Shown here one piece after another: positions 15,664 through 25,136 of a stretch of DNA of 64,000 nucleotides (the first letter of the stretch is position 1; every line of letters starts with the position of its first letter). The notes below the pieces were generated by a model. It searched no databases. It was not told the DNA's origin and worked only from the letters and a program-made list of their open reading frames with translations. Source of the stretch: JAJDTQ01 sp963422385 (GTDB lineage: Bacteria; Desulfobacterota; Binatia; UBA9968; JAJDTQ01); assembly GCA_963422385.1 (NCBI GenBank), contig OY729432.1, positions 992,001 through 1,056,000 on the forward strand, given 5' to 3'. A program made the position numbers and the translations under genes.

Positions 15664-16761
15664 ATGCCAACGAAGTCCCGGGCCGCAGTCCTGGTCGAAT
15701 CCCGCAAGCCCTTGGTGGTGGACGAGGTCACGCTCCCGGATCCCGCACCTGATCAGGTTCTTGTGAAGCTCTTCGCCAGCGGCATCTGCCACTCCCAGCT
15801 CCACCAGATCCACCGAACGCCGGAGGAGCAGCGGTCCAAGCTGCCGGCGCTGCTGGGCCATGAGTCCACCGGCGTCGTCGTGGCCAAGGGCCGGGACGTC
15901 ACCCACGTGAAGGAAGGCGACCGGGTCTTCACCACTTGGGTCGACCGCAACGCCCCCGAGTCGCCGCTGCCGCCCGTGTCCCATGCCCTCAACATGCGGC
16001 CGCCCATCCCGGCCGTCTGGCGCGGCGAATCCATCTGGGCATCGGCGTCCACCTGGGCGGAGCACTTGGTGGCCTCCGAACGAGTGGTGCTTCCCCTGGA
16101 TGATGACGTGGACACGGAGGTGACCTCCATCATCGGCTGTGCGGTCACCACCGGTTCGGGAGCCATCATCAACACGCTGCAAGTGCGGCCGGGGCAATCG
16201 GTGGCCGTCTACGGCGTGGGGGGCATCGGCATGTGCGCCATCTCGGCCGCCGCGGTGGTGGACGCCTACCCGCTGGTCGCGGTGGACCTGGACGACGAGA
16301 AGCTGGAGTTCGCCAAGGGCTTCGGCGCCACCCACTGCATCAACGCCGGCAAGGTGGACCCCGTCGAGGCAATCACCGATCTCACCCGCGGTGGCGCGGA
16401 CTACGCCCTGGACGCGGTGGGGCATCCCACCACCCAGGAGCAGATCCTGCGCTCCGTGCGCACCGGCGCTCCCGGGCTTGAGCGCGGCGGGACCGCCCTT
16501 CTGATCGGCCTGCCGCCGCCGGGCGCGACGCCGCTGATCAACACGAATCTTTTCGCCGGAGGGCGCTACTTCACCCGCACCCACGCCGGCGACTGCCTCC
16601 CGGACCGCGATTTCCCGACCTTCGTCCGCTGGTACCGGGAAGGCAAGTTGAAGCTCGATGATCTGGTGACGCGCCGCTACTCCCTGGACCAGGTCAACGA
16701 GGCCGTAGCCGACCTGGAAGAAGGAAGGATCCTGGGCCGGGCGATCTTCACGTATTCGTGA
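15664..16761 (+). CDS. Zinc-dependent alcohol dehydrogenase (MDR family)
   Basis: The start is ATG 15664 after GAAAGGAAG; the product is 365 aa. It contains SGICHSQLHQIHR (catalytic-zinc Cys), GHESTGVVVAKGRDVTHVKEGDRV (His-Glu zinc site and GDRV), the nucleotide-binding AVYGVGGIGMCAISAAA and CAVTTGSGAIINT typical of class III/NDMA-type dehydrogenases. The usual four-cysteine structural zinc lobe after residue 90 is missing: that region reads TWVDRNAPESPLPPVSHALNMRPP, without cysteines. The Rossmann Asp (VAVDLDDEK) suggests NAD(H). It is divergent from the amidohydrolase and upstream of the amidohydrolase/LLM/amidase set. Confidence 0.87.
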   Translation: MPTKSRAAVLVESRKPLVVDEVTLPDPAPDQVLVKLFASGICHSQLHQIHRTPEEQRSKLPALLGHESTGVVVAKGRDVTHVKEGDRVFTTWVDRNAPESPLPPVSHALNMRPPIPAVWRGESIWASASTWAEHLVASERVVLPLDDDVDTEVTSIIGCAVTTGSGAIINTLQVRPGQSVAVYGVGGIGMCAISAAAVVDAYPLVAVDLDDEKLEFAKGFGATHCINAGKVDPVEAITDLTRGGADYALDAVGHPTTQEQILRSVRTGAPGLERGGTALLIGLPPPGATPLINTNLFAGGRYFTRTHAGDCLPDRDFPTFVRWYREGKLKLDDLVTRRYSLDQVNEAVADLEEGRILGRAIFTYS

Positions 16762-16789
16762 GCCCTTCGACTCCGCTTCGCTAGGCTTC
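16762..16789. repeat. Dispersed repeat fragment (CTTCGACTCCGCTTCGCT type)
   Basis: The bases right after the dehydrogenase stop read GCCCTTCGACTCCGCTTCGC, a form of the dispersed element also seen at 19011-19049 and 38580-38612. It is short and degenerate. Confidence 0.55.
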
Positions 16790-16907
16790 CAGGTAGCTGC
16801 ACAATTCTAGGCAGTTATTGCCGTTGCCCTTGGGCCGTGAGGCCCTTGACATGCTCGGGACGAACGGAAACCTGGTGCACGCTATCAACGACCACGGAGG
16901 ACGGCTG

Positions 16908-17945
16908 ATGTACATTGACTGCGACACCCACTACTTCCCGGTGAAGTTCCTGGAAGGCATCAGCGACCGATACCCCGACTCCCCGCGGGTGGTGCGGAAC
17001 GGCGACGAGGTCAAGTCCGTGCTGCCGGACGGCACCCTCATCAAGAACCAGGCCCCCAAGGGCCGCTGGGACCTGGACGTACGGGTGCAACAGGCGGACT
17101 TCGAGGGGTTCGACAAGCACGTCCTCATCCCCGAGAACCGGGAACTGCTGTACACGTGGGACCGGGACCTGGGATGCGAGCTGGCCCGGCGCTACAACGA
17201 CGCGGTGGCCCAGGACTTGGCGCAATGCGCCCATCCGGAGCGTTACATCGGCGTCGGCTGGGTGTTCCTGCCGGACGTGGAAGAGTCCTGCAAAGAGCTC
17301 GACCGCATGGTCCGTACCCTGGGCATCAAGGCGGTCAAGTTCATGGGCGGCTTCGAGGACGCCAACCTCGGGGCGGAACGTCTCTGGCCCTTCTACGACA
17401 AGGTGTGCCAGCTCGATGTCCCGATCCTGGTGCACGACACGGCATCGGACCGCCAGGGGCACCCCAACCCGGCCCTGGTGGGCATCGAGCAGCTCTTCCT
17501 GGAGGCCGACAACAACGCCCTGCCCTTCCTCCTGGCGTTCCCCTTCCGCTACATCGTGGACATGGGAAGCCTGATCCTGCGCGGCGCGCTGAAGGAGTTC
17601 CCCGACCTCCGCATCTGCTTCGTGGAGGGCTCGGCCGCCTTCGTGCCCTGGTTGATGAACCGCCTGGATATGGACCCCGACGCCCGCAAGAAGCTCGGCA
17701 AGGCCCCCAGCGCGTTCTTCAGCCAGATCTGGGTGTCGGCCTTCGCCGCCGAGACTTCCATCCGTTACGCCTGCGACTTCTGGAAGGGCCACAACCTCAC
17801 GGTGGGCAGCGACTACCCGCACAACGATCCTTCCGGCACCTGGAAGGAGGGCACCGTCAGGATGGTGCAGGAGCTCGAAGGCATCTCGGACGAGGACAAG
17901 GAAAAGATCCTGGGCGGCAACGCCATGCGGCTGTTCGCCATGTAG
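16908..17945 (+). CDS. Amidohydrolase family protein (ACMSD-like), second copy
   Basis: The start is ATG 16908, with GGAGG at 16896-16900; the product is 345 aa. It begins MYIDCDTHYFPVKFLEG, giving the DxDxH-type metal motif. Further on come VKFMGGFEDANL, ILVHDTASDRQGHPNP (metal His), CFVEGSAAFVPWLMNRLD and the terminal LTVGSDYPHNDPSGTW with the metal Asp, then NAMRLFAM. It is a distant paralogue of the 14356-15432 gene. It is followed 27 bases later by the LLM oxidoreductase in the same direction. Decarboxylation or C-C hydrolysis of a semialdehyde or aromatic acid is the general chemistry. Confidence 0.87.
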   Translation: MYIDCDTHYFPVKFLEGISDRYPDSPRVVRNGDEVKSVLPDGTLIKNQAPKGRWDLDVRVQQADFEGFDKHVLIPENRELLYTWDRDLGCELARRYNDAVAQDLAQCAHPERYIGVGWVFLPDVEESCKELDRMVRTLGIKAVKFMGGFEDANLGAERLWPFYDKVCQLDVPILVHDTASDRQGHPNPALVGIEQLFLEADNNALPFLLAFPFRYIVDMGSLILRGALKEFPDLRICFVEGSAAFVPWLMNRLDMDPDARKKLGKAPSAFFSQIWVSAFAAETSIRYACDFWKGHNLTVGSDYPHNDPSGTWKEGTVRMVQELEGISDEDKEKILGGNAMRLFAM

Positions 17946-17972
17946 CCGGCCGTTCTCGGCAAGGAGTCACCC

Positions 17973-18974
17973 ATGCGTTTTTCCCTCCACAGCCCTGCAC
18001 GCGACGCCGATCAGGTCACGCGCCGGGCGATGGCCGCGGAGGCATTAGGCTTCCACGCCCTTTTCTTTGCCGACGGCCACCTGAACAACCTGGACGGGTT
18101 CCAGGCCATGACCGCGTGCGCGCTGCGAACCGAGCGGCTCCGCTTCGGCATCGCCGCCACCACCATGGCCTACCGCGACCCCACGACCCTGGCCTTGTGC
18201 GCGGCCACATCCAACGAGTTCTCCGGCGGCCGGGCGATCCTCGGGCTGGGGACCGGCGATGGCTCCACCTACCGGCTCGGACGGAAGGCCACTCGCCTGG
18301 CCGATTTCGCCGACGGGCTGGCCACCATCCGCGAGCTGCTCGGCGGACGATCCATTGAGGTGCCCCGTGGCGAGGAAGGCGCCGGCGCGGTCACCCTCAA
18401 CGTCGGCGCGCTCCCTGTACCGATTTACGTCGCTTCGGTGGGGCCCCGGAGCCTGCGGGTTGCGGGACGCTACGCCGACGGCATCATGCTGGGGACCGGC
18501 TTCGACCTCGACGTGCTGGAGTGGGCGCAAGCCCACATCGCCGCGGGCGCCCGGGAAGGCCGCCGCGAGCCGTCCGACATCGATATCGCCATGGCCGGCA
18601 TGATCTGCGTCCACGAGGACGGCGACCGGGCTCGCGACCTGGTGCGCGCCCGTCTGGCCAACCGTGCCCACCACAACTTCCGCTTTACCTGCGAGACCGT
18701 GCCGCCGGACGAGCTTGCCGGCGTCAAACGGTTCATGGCCGGGTTCGACATCAGCAAGCCGCTCGAGGAACGGGCGGACCCTGCCCTCATCACGGACTAT
18801 ATGCTGCGGCGCTTCGCCATTGCCGGGACGCCGCGGGAATGCGCGGCGCGCATCCGCGAGCTGGCCGGGGCCGGCGTCTCCCACGTGCTGCTGACGCCCC
18901 CCATGCGCGTGTTCGATGAGGTCATGGACCTCTGGGGACGCGAGGTCATCCCCGCCTGCGCCGACCTCGACTAA
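17973..18974 (+). CDS. LLM-class (luciferase-like) flavin-dependent oxidoreductase
   Basis: The product is 333 aa, starting MRFSLHSPARDADQVTRRAMAAEALGFHALFFADGH. LGTGDGSTYRLGRKATRL, VPIYVASVGPRSLRVAGRYADGIMLG and IAGTPRECAARIREL are typical of the F420- or FMN-dependent luciferase-like TIM-barrel family. AAGSHP-like phosphate-loop residues are replaced by ASVGPRSL, usual in 5,10-methylene-H4MPT reductase-like members. The start follows AAGGAGTCACCC. It lies between amidohydrolase and amidase genes in the same direction, so a shared catabolic role is likely. Cofactor choice cannot be decided from sequence. Confidence 0.87.
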   Translation: MRFSLHSPARDADQVTRRAMAAEALGFHALFFADGHLNNLDGFQAMTACALRTERLRFGIAATTMAYRDPTTLALCAATSNEFSGGRAILGLGTGDGSTYRLGRKATRLADFADGLATIRELLGGRSIEVPRGEEGAGAVTLNVGALPVPIYVASVGPRSLRVAGRYADGIMLGTGFDLDVLEWAQAHIAAGAREGRREPSDIDIAMAGMICVHEDGDRARDLVRARLANRAHHNFRFTCETVPPDELAGVKRFMAGFDISKPLEERADPALITDYMLRRFAIAGTPRECAARIRELAGAGVSHVLLTPPMRVFDEVMDLWGREVIPACADLD

Positions 18975-19010
18975 CCAGGGAAACTCTGAGCAATTGCCGT
19001 GGCGCTATTC

Positions 19011-19049
19011 CGTTCGTCCTGAGCGTAGCGGAGCGAAGTCGAAGGACGC
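19011..19049. repeat. Dispersed repeat (CGTCCTGAGCG...GTCGAAGGACG)
   Basis: The segment begins TTCGTCCTGAGCGTAGCGGA and ends GTCGAAGGACG, with partially inverted ends (CGTCCT...AGGACG). This short intergenic element is widespread in uncultured high-GC bacteria. Related copies in the window are at 16762-16789 and 38580-38612. Confidence 0.7.
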
Positions 19050-19079
19050 CATTCTGGCAGGTAACGAAAGGAAAGGCCC

Positions 19080-20522
19080 ATGCCGGAGCTGGATCCCACA
19101 ACTCTCACCATCGCGGGCGTGGCCCCGCGCATCGCCGCCCGCGAAATCTCGCCGCTGGAACTCATCGCCAGCTACCTGGACCGGGGCAAGCGGCTCAACC
19201 CCGTGCTCAACGCCTACAGTACCGTCATGGAGGATGAGGCCCTGGCGGCAGCGCGGCATGCGGAGGAGGAGATCGGCCGCGGCCGCTATCGCGGACCGCT
19301 CCACGGTATCCCGGTGTCCATCAAGGACAACCTGGCAGTCAAGGGTCACCCCACCACCGCCGGAAGCAAGATCCTGGCCGACTGGAAGCCCGACTTCGAT
19401 GCCACCGTGGTGGCCCGGCTGCGGGAGGCCGGCGCGATCATTCTCGGCAAGAACAACATGCACGAATGGGCCGGTGGCGGCACCACCATGAACCCCTATT
19501 TCGGCGCTACGTACAACCCTTGGGACACCAGCCGGGTGCCCGGAGGGTCCAGCGGCGGCTCGGCCGCCGCGGTGGCCGCCGACCTGTGCCTGGCGTCCAT
19601 CGGCACCGACAACGCCGGCTCGGTCAGGAACCCGGCGGCCTGGTGCGGCACCGTGGGCCTCAAGGCCACCTACGGCCGGGTGAGCCGCTCCGGCGGCGTC
19701 GCCGGCACCGGCGGCTTCTCGTCCGACCACTTCGGCCCCTTCACCAAGACCGTGGAGGACTGCGCCCTGGTGCTGGGAGCCATCGCCGGGGAGGACCCCG
19801 GCGACCCCCTGAGCTCTCCCGAACCCGTGCCCGATTACCGGGAAAGCCTGAGCGGCGCCGTTGCCGGCATGAAGGCCGGCGTGGTCAAAGGCTACTTCGA
19901 CGAGCTCATGGTGGACGAAGTCGCCAAGGCGTTCCAGGATGCCCTCGCCGCGCTGGAATCCCTGGGCATGCAGGTGACGGACGTGACCATTCCCCACATG
20001 GACATGGTCCCCGCCGTGCAGACCGCCACCAGCCGGTGCGAGAACCTGGTGGCCCACGAGCCCTACCTCCGGAAACAGCCCCGGGACTACAGCTTCGAGT
20101 TGCTGGCCCGGAACATCGCCTCCCTCACCATCCCCGCTTCGATTTACGTCACCGCCCAGCGAGTCCGGCGCCTCATCTGCCGCGAGTTCGAGGAAGCCCT
20201 CCGGGACGTGCAAGTCATCGTCGCCCCCACCGTGGGAATGGCCGCGCCCACCATTGAAGAATGCAAGCAGGGTTTCGCCGACATCGACGGCCGCCGCATC
20301 CCGTTCCGCCACCCCAGCGGCAGCTTCGGCACCCGCTGCACCATCCCCTTCAACGTCACCGGCCACCCCGCCGTAAGCCTGTGCTGCGGGTTCACCGCCT
20401 CCGGCCTCCCCATCGGCCTGCAGATCGCCGGGGCCTGCTTCGAGGAGAGCCAGGTGTTTCAGGTGGCCCATGCGTATGAGAAGGCGGCGGGGTGGTATGA
20501 GAGGAAGCCAACGTTGGCGTAG
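19080..20522 (+). CDS. Amidase signature family hydrolase
   Basis: The product is 480 aa; the ATG follows GAAAGGAAAGGCCC. The Ser-cisSer-Lys triad can be placed: Lys82 in HGIPVSIKDNLAVKG, cis-Ser157 in RVPGGSSGGSAAA, and nucleophile Ser181 in GTDNAGSVRNPAAWCG. The usual DTGGS is DNAGS here, a mild variation. Length is normal. Such enzymes hydrolyse amides of carboxylic acids, or act as GatA in tRNA amidation. The lack of GatB/C and the catabolic neighbours argue for a metabolic amidase. It ends the 16.9-20.5 kb plus-strand run. Confidence 0.9.
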   Translation: MPELDPTTLTIAGVAPRIAAREISPLELIASYLDRGKRLNPVLNAYSTVMEDEALAAARHAEEEIGRGRYRGPLHGIPVSIKDNLAVKGHPTTAGSKILADWKPDFDATVVARLREAGAIILGKNNMHEWAGGGTTMNPYFGATYNPWDTSRVPGGSSGGSAAAVAADLCLASIGTDNAGSVRNPAAWCGTVGLKATYGRVSRSGGVAGTGGFSSDHFGPFTKTVEDCALVLGAIAGEDPGDPLSSPEPVPDYRESLSGAVAGMKAGVVKGYFDELMVDEVAKAFQDALAALESLGMQVTDVTIPHMDMVPAVQTATSRCENLVAHEPYLRKQPRDYSFELLARNIASLTIPASIYVTAQRVRRLICREFEEALRDVQVIVAPTVGMAAPTIEECKQGFADIDGRRIPFRHPSGSFGTRCTIPFNVTGHPAVSLCCGFTASGLPIGLQIAGACFEESQVFQVAHAYEKAAGWYERKPTLA

Positions 20523-20790
20523 GCACGGAACTCCGGAACACACGTTAAACAGGCATCCACCCTGTCGCAAAAAGGCCCGCGACCAGCGGATGCTGAAAGG
20601 TATTTGAGGAGGCAAATGCCTCCAAGGAAATCCAGGAGGTGTTCAGTAATCCAGGAACGAAAGCCCATGCCCTTTGACCGATTCGAAAACACACAAGGGA
20701 AAGGTCACGGGCGAGGTCGGGACCTCAAAGGGCTCCACCAGTCCGGCGGCTCGGGAAACATGACGACAACCAAGTCGGCGAAAACGGGAG

Positions 20791-23700
20791 CTACATCAGC
20801 ACTTCCACGAACTCCGCAACGACCTGTACTTGCCGCTCTTCCACGTCAGCGAGAACGATGGGTGAATAGTCGGGATTGAGGGGCTTCAAGGTGATGGTGC
20901 TGTGGAGCCAGGAATCGCCCTTCCGGACTTTCTCGCTCTCGTAACGTTTGACGGTGTAGCGCTCGCCGGTCTCGGGATCGAGCGCGTCGCGGAGTTGAAC
21001 GAGCACGGTCCTGCCGTGCCTGGTGCCGGTCACAGGCGCCGCAAACAGGCAGTAGGCGCCGTTCGGAATGGCGGGCTCCATGGAGCGGCCGATGACCCGG
21101 GCGACGAACATACCCGGACGCAGGCGGCGTCGAGTGTCCGTCGAGACCCATTCCCACTCGTTGTCCTCGACGTGTTGGGGGTCGCTGAAGGTGCCTGCGG
21201 CGACATCGAGGGGAACCAGCGGTACGCAGGTGACGTACTTGTTCTCGGGGGTTGGTTCGACCACAACGAACGGCGCCTCCTGCCGGAGCCGGCCTTCCTG
21301 CGGTGCTTTTCTGTCCGATTCGCTGCGCAGCCGCCGGAAAGCCTCTGATGCCATCCAATCCGTGACGACGTTCTGAAAAGGCGTGTCGTTCATGTAACGG
21401 ACGAAGATCTCTTCGTTCTGGTCCATGCGCTCGACGAAGAGGCGTTCGATCAGGTTCTTGAACACCAGCTCGAATTTGCTCTCGGGATTGACCCCCGCGG
21501 TCTGGCGCAGCTCGTCATCGACCACCGCCGCCTCGACGATCTGGTCGAAGAAAAGCTGATCGGCCTGGTTGAAATCCGTGCCGAAGCGTTCGTTGACGAT
21601 GTCGATGAGCTGAGAGAGTGGCACCGACTGTTCGTGCGCAGTTCCGCTGCCGATCTCGGTAGGCCCATCCAGGGCACGCGCGGTGCCGTCCCCGAGTGAG
21701 ATGGAGCCTTCGCTGATCTTCTGCAGGCGGTAGTACTCGAGTTGCACGTCGTCGTCGAAGTCGTAGGCGGGGCCTGAGTGCCGCCGCGGCAGCTTCGCGG
21801 CCAAGTGCCGAAGGTAGACGTAGAGGCGTTCCAGATCCGAGTCCTGGTACGGAATCACTTGGCTGAGAAAACCGTAGAGGTTGCGAAATGCATGCAGCTT
21901 GCCGCGCCAGATCTCCGCTTCTTCTTCAGTGTCAGTGTCCTTCCGAAGTGCGTCAAAGCGTGACACCGCCGGATCCAGCGCGGCGTTCATGGCTTGATGA
22001 TCCAGGGCACTCTGGTGCCGTCTGGGCTTGAAGTACACCGCGCAGAAGCGCTGGACTTCCTCGTCGAGGTAGATGCCGGACGCATCGAGTTCTCCCTTGA
22101 TCGCGTACATCCGCGCCGGTTCCACTTCCTCGCCCATCTCGGCTCCCTCGTAATAGGTCTTGAAGGCTTCGCGGATCTCGTCGCGGTCGTTGACGAAGTC
22201 GAGGACGAAGGTGTCCTCCTTGAGGGGGTGGGTGCGGTTCAGCCGGGAGAGGGTCTGAACGGCCTGGATACCGGCCAACCGCTTGTCGACGTACATCGTG
22301 TGCAGCAGGGGCTGATCGAAGCCCGTCTGGTACTTCTCGGCAACGAGCAGCACCTGATACTCCTGGGTTGCGAAGTGCTCGGGCAGCTCCTTCTCGCGCA
22401 CGCCTTCGTTCATCTGCACCTCGGTGTAGGTTTTGCCGGGAAGCTTGTCGTCTTCGACGATCCCCGAGAACGCTACCAGAGACTGGATCGGATACCCCTT
22501 TTCCTGGATGTAGCGGTCGAAGCTCTGCTTGTAGCGAACCGCTTCGAGCCGAGAACCGGTCACGACCATCGCCTTGGCGCGGCCACCGATCTTGTGACGG
22601 GTGGCCGTGTTGAAATGCTCGACCATGACCACCGTCTTCTGTGCGATGTTGTGTGGATGCAGGCGCAGGAAGCGGGCAAGTGTACTGGCGGCTTTCTTCC
22701 GCTCCACGTTCGGGTCGTCTTCGCACGCCTTGAGAAGGCTGTAGTACGTGGCGTAGCTTGTGTAGTGCTTCAGGACGTCGAGGATGAAGCCCTCTTCGAT
22801 CGCCTGGCGCATGGTATAGCGGTGCGCGGGCTGGCCGCCGCGGCCGAAGACCTTGAACGTCTTGTGTTTCGGCGTCGCCGTAAAGGCGAAAAAGCTCAAG
22901 TTGGCCTGCCGGCCGCGCTTGGCCATGCTGAGGAACAGCGCTTCCATGGCCTCATCTTCCATGCCTTCCTCTGCTGCACGTCTCCTCGCTTCCTCCCGCA
23001 GCCCCTCGCCTCCCAGCACTTCCTTCAGAGCAGTCGCCGTCTCGCCGCCCTGCGAGCTGTGCGCCTCGTCGATCACGACTGCGCAGCGGCGGGTCGGCAA
23101 CGCGCCCGTCGCCTCCGTACCCCGCTCCTGTGCCATATCGAGAAGCTGACGGGAGACGAAGGGAAACTTCTGTAGAGTGGTGATGATGATCGGGACCGCG
23201 TTCTCCAGCGCCTCGGCGAGTTGCCGCGAGCTTTCGTCGACTTTCCGCACCACACCGCGCTTGTGCTCGAACTGGTAGATGGTGTCCTGGAGCTGCTGAT
23301 CGAGCACCACGCGGTCCGTTACAACGATTACGCTGTCGAAGACGCGGGCGTTGTTCGTGTCGTGCAGCGAGGAGAGCCGGTGAGTGAGCCATGCAATGGT
23401 GTTGCTCTTGCCGCTGCCGGCCGAATGCTCCACCAGGGCGTTGTTCCCGACGCCCTCACGGCGCGACGTTTCCACGAGAAGGCGCACGGCCTCGAGTTGG
23501 TGGTAGCGCGGGAAGATCATCGTCTCGACCTTCACCTTGCGTCCCTGATCGTCGCGTTTCTCTTCCACCTGCAAGTGTACGAAGCGCGCCAACAGGTCAA
23601 GCAAGCTGTCCCGTTGCAGCACCTCTTCCCACAGGTACGAAGTGCGGTAGGCGCGCCCCTTCGGATCGGGCGGATTGCCGGACCCGCCGTCGCAGCCTTT

Positions 23701-24339
23701 GTCGAACGGAAGAAAACGTGTCGCCGCGCCGGCGAGCCGCGTGGTCATGAGAACGGATTCGGTGTCCACGGCAAAGTGGACGAGAGCACGCCGCTTGAAC
23801 TCGAAGATGGACTCGCGCGGGTCGCGGTCCTGTCGGTACTGTTTGCGGGCATCCTCGACGGTCTGTCCCGTGAGCGGGTTCTTCAGCTCCAGGGTGGCGA
23901 CGGGTATCCCGTTGACGCTCAGGGCAACGTCGAGGGACTGCTGCGAGCGCGGTGAGAAGCGAAGCTGACGAGTCAACCCCACACGGTTGGCGTCGTAGCC
24001 CGCATTGAGATCCGGGTTCAGCTCGTGCGCCGCCTTGAAGAAGGCGATGCGAAGCGTCCTGCCGTAGCACTTGAAGCCATGGCGAAGCGTCGCGAGGACA
24101 CCGTGGATGCCCATCCACTTGCACAGATCGCCGAGGATCTGCTCGCCGGTCTTGTCGCCGTGCAGCGCTTCGAGCTTGGCCCACTCCCTCGGCTGGGTCT
24201 CGCGGATGAAGGCGAGGACGGTCTCGGGGAAGATCGCGCGCTCGCGGTCGAAGCCGTCGCTGGCAACCCGCGCATAGCCGTTGTCCAGAAGATGCGCTTC
24301 GATGACGGTTTCGAACGCGGTTTCGGTCGTGCGCTGCAT
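20791..24339 (-). CDS. hsdR: Type I restriction subunit HsdR fused to a C-terminal S24 (LexA/UmuD-like) peptidase domain
   Basis: The product is 1182 aa. The N-terminal endonuclease shows Asp137 ... Glu151-x-Lys153 (LDVALSVNG..ATLELKN), the PD-ExK core of HsdR. The translocase has Walker A EHSAGSGKSN (Lys311), DEAH 424-427, TATPKH and a QTLSRLNR helicase motif. After the helical part, about residues 1030-1182 resemble S24 peptidases. The serine is in RVIGRSMEPAIPNGAY (Ser1086) and the lysine in RYTVKRYESEK (Lys1131), 45 residues apart as in LexA/UmuD. The normal HsdR C-terminus that binds HsdM is thus extended or replaced. The matching hsdM is at 28.2 kb; no hsdS lies between. Confidence 0.9.
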   Translation of the reverse strand: MQRTTETAFETVIEAHLLDNGYARVASDGFDRERAIFPETVLAFIRETQPREWAKLEALHGDKTGEQILGDLCKWMGIHGVLATLRHGFKCYGRTLRIAFFKAAHELNPDLNAGYDANRVGLTRQLRFSPRSQQSLDVALSVNGIPVATLELKNPLTGQTVEDARKQYRQDRDPRESIFEFKRRALVHFAVDTESVLMTTRLAGAATRFLPFDKGCDGGSGNPPDPKGRAYRTSYLWEEVLQRDSLLDLLARFVHLQVEEKRDDQGRKVKVETMIFPRYHQLEAVRLLVETSRREGVGNNALVEHSAGSGKSNTIAWLTHRLSSLHDTNNARVFDSVIVVTDRVVLDQQLQDTIYQFEHKRGVVRKVDESSRQLAEALENAVPIIITTLQKFPFVSRQLLDMAQERGTEATGALPTRRCAVVIDEAHSSQGGETATALKEVLGGEGLREEARRRAAEEGMEDEAMEALFLSMAKRGRQANLSFFAFTATPKHKTFKVFGRGGQPAHRYTMRQAIEEGFILDVLKHYTSYATYYSLLKACEDDPNVERKKAASTLARFLRLHPHNIAQKTVVMVEHFNTATRHKIGGRAKAMVVTGSRLEAVRYKQSFDRYIQEKGYPIQSLVAFSGIVEDDKLPGKTYTEVQMNEGVREKELPEHFATQEYQVLLVAEKYQTGFDQPLLHTMYVDKRLAGIQAVQTLSRLNRTHPLKEDTFVLDFVNDRDEIREAFKTYYEGAEMGEEVEPARMYAIKGELDASGIYLDEEVQRFCAVYFKPRRHQSALDHQAMNAALDPAVSRFDALRKDTDTEEEAEIWRGKLHAFRNLYGFLSQVIPYQDSDLERLYVYLRHLAAKLPRRHSGPAYDFDDDVQLEYYRLQKISEGSISLGDGTARALDGPTEIGSGTAHEQSVPLSQLIDIVNERFGTDFNQADQLFFDQIVEAAVVDDELRQTAGVNPESKFELVFKNLIERLFVERMDQNEEIFVRYMNDTPFQNVVTDWMASEAFRRLRSESDRKAPQEGRLRQEAPFVVVEPTPENKYVTCVPLVPLDVAAGTFSDPQHVEDNEWEWVSTDTRRRLRPGMFVARVIGRSMEPAIPNGAYCLFAAPVTGTRHGRTVLVQLRDALDPETGERYTVKRYESEKVRKGDSWLHSTITLKPLNPDYSPIVLADVEERQVQVVAEFVEVLM

Positions 24340-24340
24340 T

Positions 24341-24704
24341 TCACTGCCGCACTCGAATGCACGACTCTTCCACTATCCAGAGCTGACCATCGAGCACGGC
24401 GTCGGACAGTGCCTTGAGCAACCGCGCTCCAGTCTTCAATACATGGCTGCGCGCTTGGCTGTCCAGCCGAAACACGACAAGTCCGGGATATGCACCGGGC
24501 GGGTATGTCCGGATGTCAGCAAAATTCGTATCGAATGTGACGACCACTCGGCCCTCGCGCCTGCAGACCGATGCAAGATCAGAGTCCCGCGCTCCCCTGA
24601 GACCCTGGTCGAGCACTGTCACCGCATCATGCCCGGCCTCGCGAAACATATCCGCCAGTTCCACTGGCAGGTTCTCACAGGTTCTCATCCAGCTTGAGTC
24701 GCAT
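24341..24704 (-). pseudogene. DUF5615 (PIN-like) toxin broken by a 10-bp tandem duplication
   Basis: The expected N-terminus MRLKLDENL is read from ATG 24704 but stops at once (TGA), because GAGAACCTG is present twice in tandem (24671-24690, unit 10 bases). Removing one unit restores MRLKLDENLPVELADMFREAGHDAVTV and a complete reading frame to 24341. The remaining body (GLRGARDSDL, GRVVVTFDTNFADIRTYPPG, GLVVFRL) is a normal DUF5615 family protein, usually the toxin partner of DUF433. The only open reading in the present sequence starts at GTG 24724 and replaces the conserved LDENLP by RTCENLP, losing the first acidic active-site residue. It is probably inactive in this allele. Confidence 0.82.
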
Positions 24705-24720
24705 GCCGAATTCCCTACTG

Positions 24721-24942
24721 TCACAACAAAACTACACGTTCGTTGGCTAACACCGCGGCATAGGAGATCGCCGCTCGGACGGCATCGCGCGAAACCGACG
24801 GATAACTTTTCGTGATTTCCTCCGCATCCAGACCGTCCGCCAGATTATCCAGAACCGTGGTCACCAGGACTCGCGTACCGGCGATGCACGCCTTGCCGTG
24901 GCAGATTTCAGGATCCACCGTGATGTGATTGCGCCAATCCAT
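24721..24942 (-). CDS. DUF433 antitoxin
   Basis: The start is ATG 24942, with AGAGGAG eight bases upstream; the product is 73 aa. The sequence MDWRNHITVDPEICHGKACIAGTRV with LDNLADGLDAEEITKSYPSVS is a textbook DUF433 protein, a winged-helix-like antitoxin with the HGKACIAGTRV core. It precedes the DUF5615 gene by 17 bases, the standard order of this type II toxin-antitoxin pair. It is intact while its toxin is interrupted. It presumably binds its own promoter and neutralises the PIN-like toxin. Confidence 0.88.
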   Translation of the reverse strand: MDWRNHITVDPEICHGKACIAGTRVLVTTVLDNLADGLDAEEITKSYPSVSRDAVRAAISYAAVLANERVVLL

Positions 24943-25136
24943 TGTTGTTCTCCTCTTAATGACTGGCATACGCCAGGACTGTTGCAAGCCAGGGCGCCAT
25001 CTGGCTCGTGCGAACGTCCCTCAGGATAATCCCATGGCAAGGATCCTGTGTCATACCCTCAACGAACGTTGCAAACGCCATTCCAAACCGCTCGCAGGAC
25101 TCCCGCTGTATCCTGGCGAGACTGCGATACCGTTCA

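Noticed and set aside
24958..25130. Short open minus-strand frame reading ERYRSLARIQRESCERFGMA
   Set aside because: Protein-like in composition but has no start codon or ribosome binding site and no recognised family, so it is not called.
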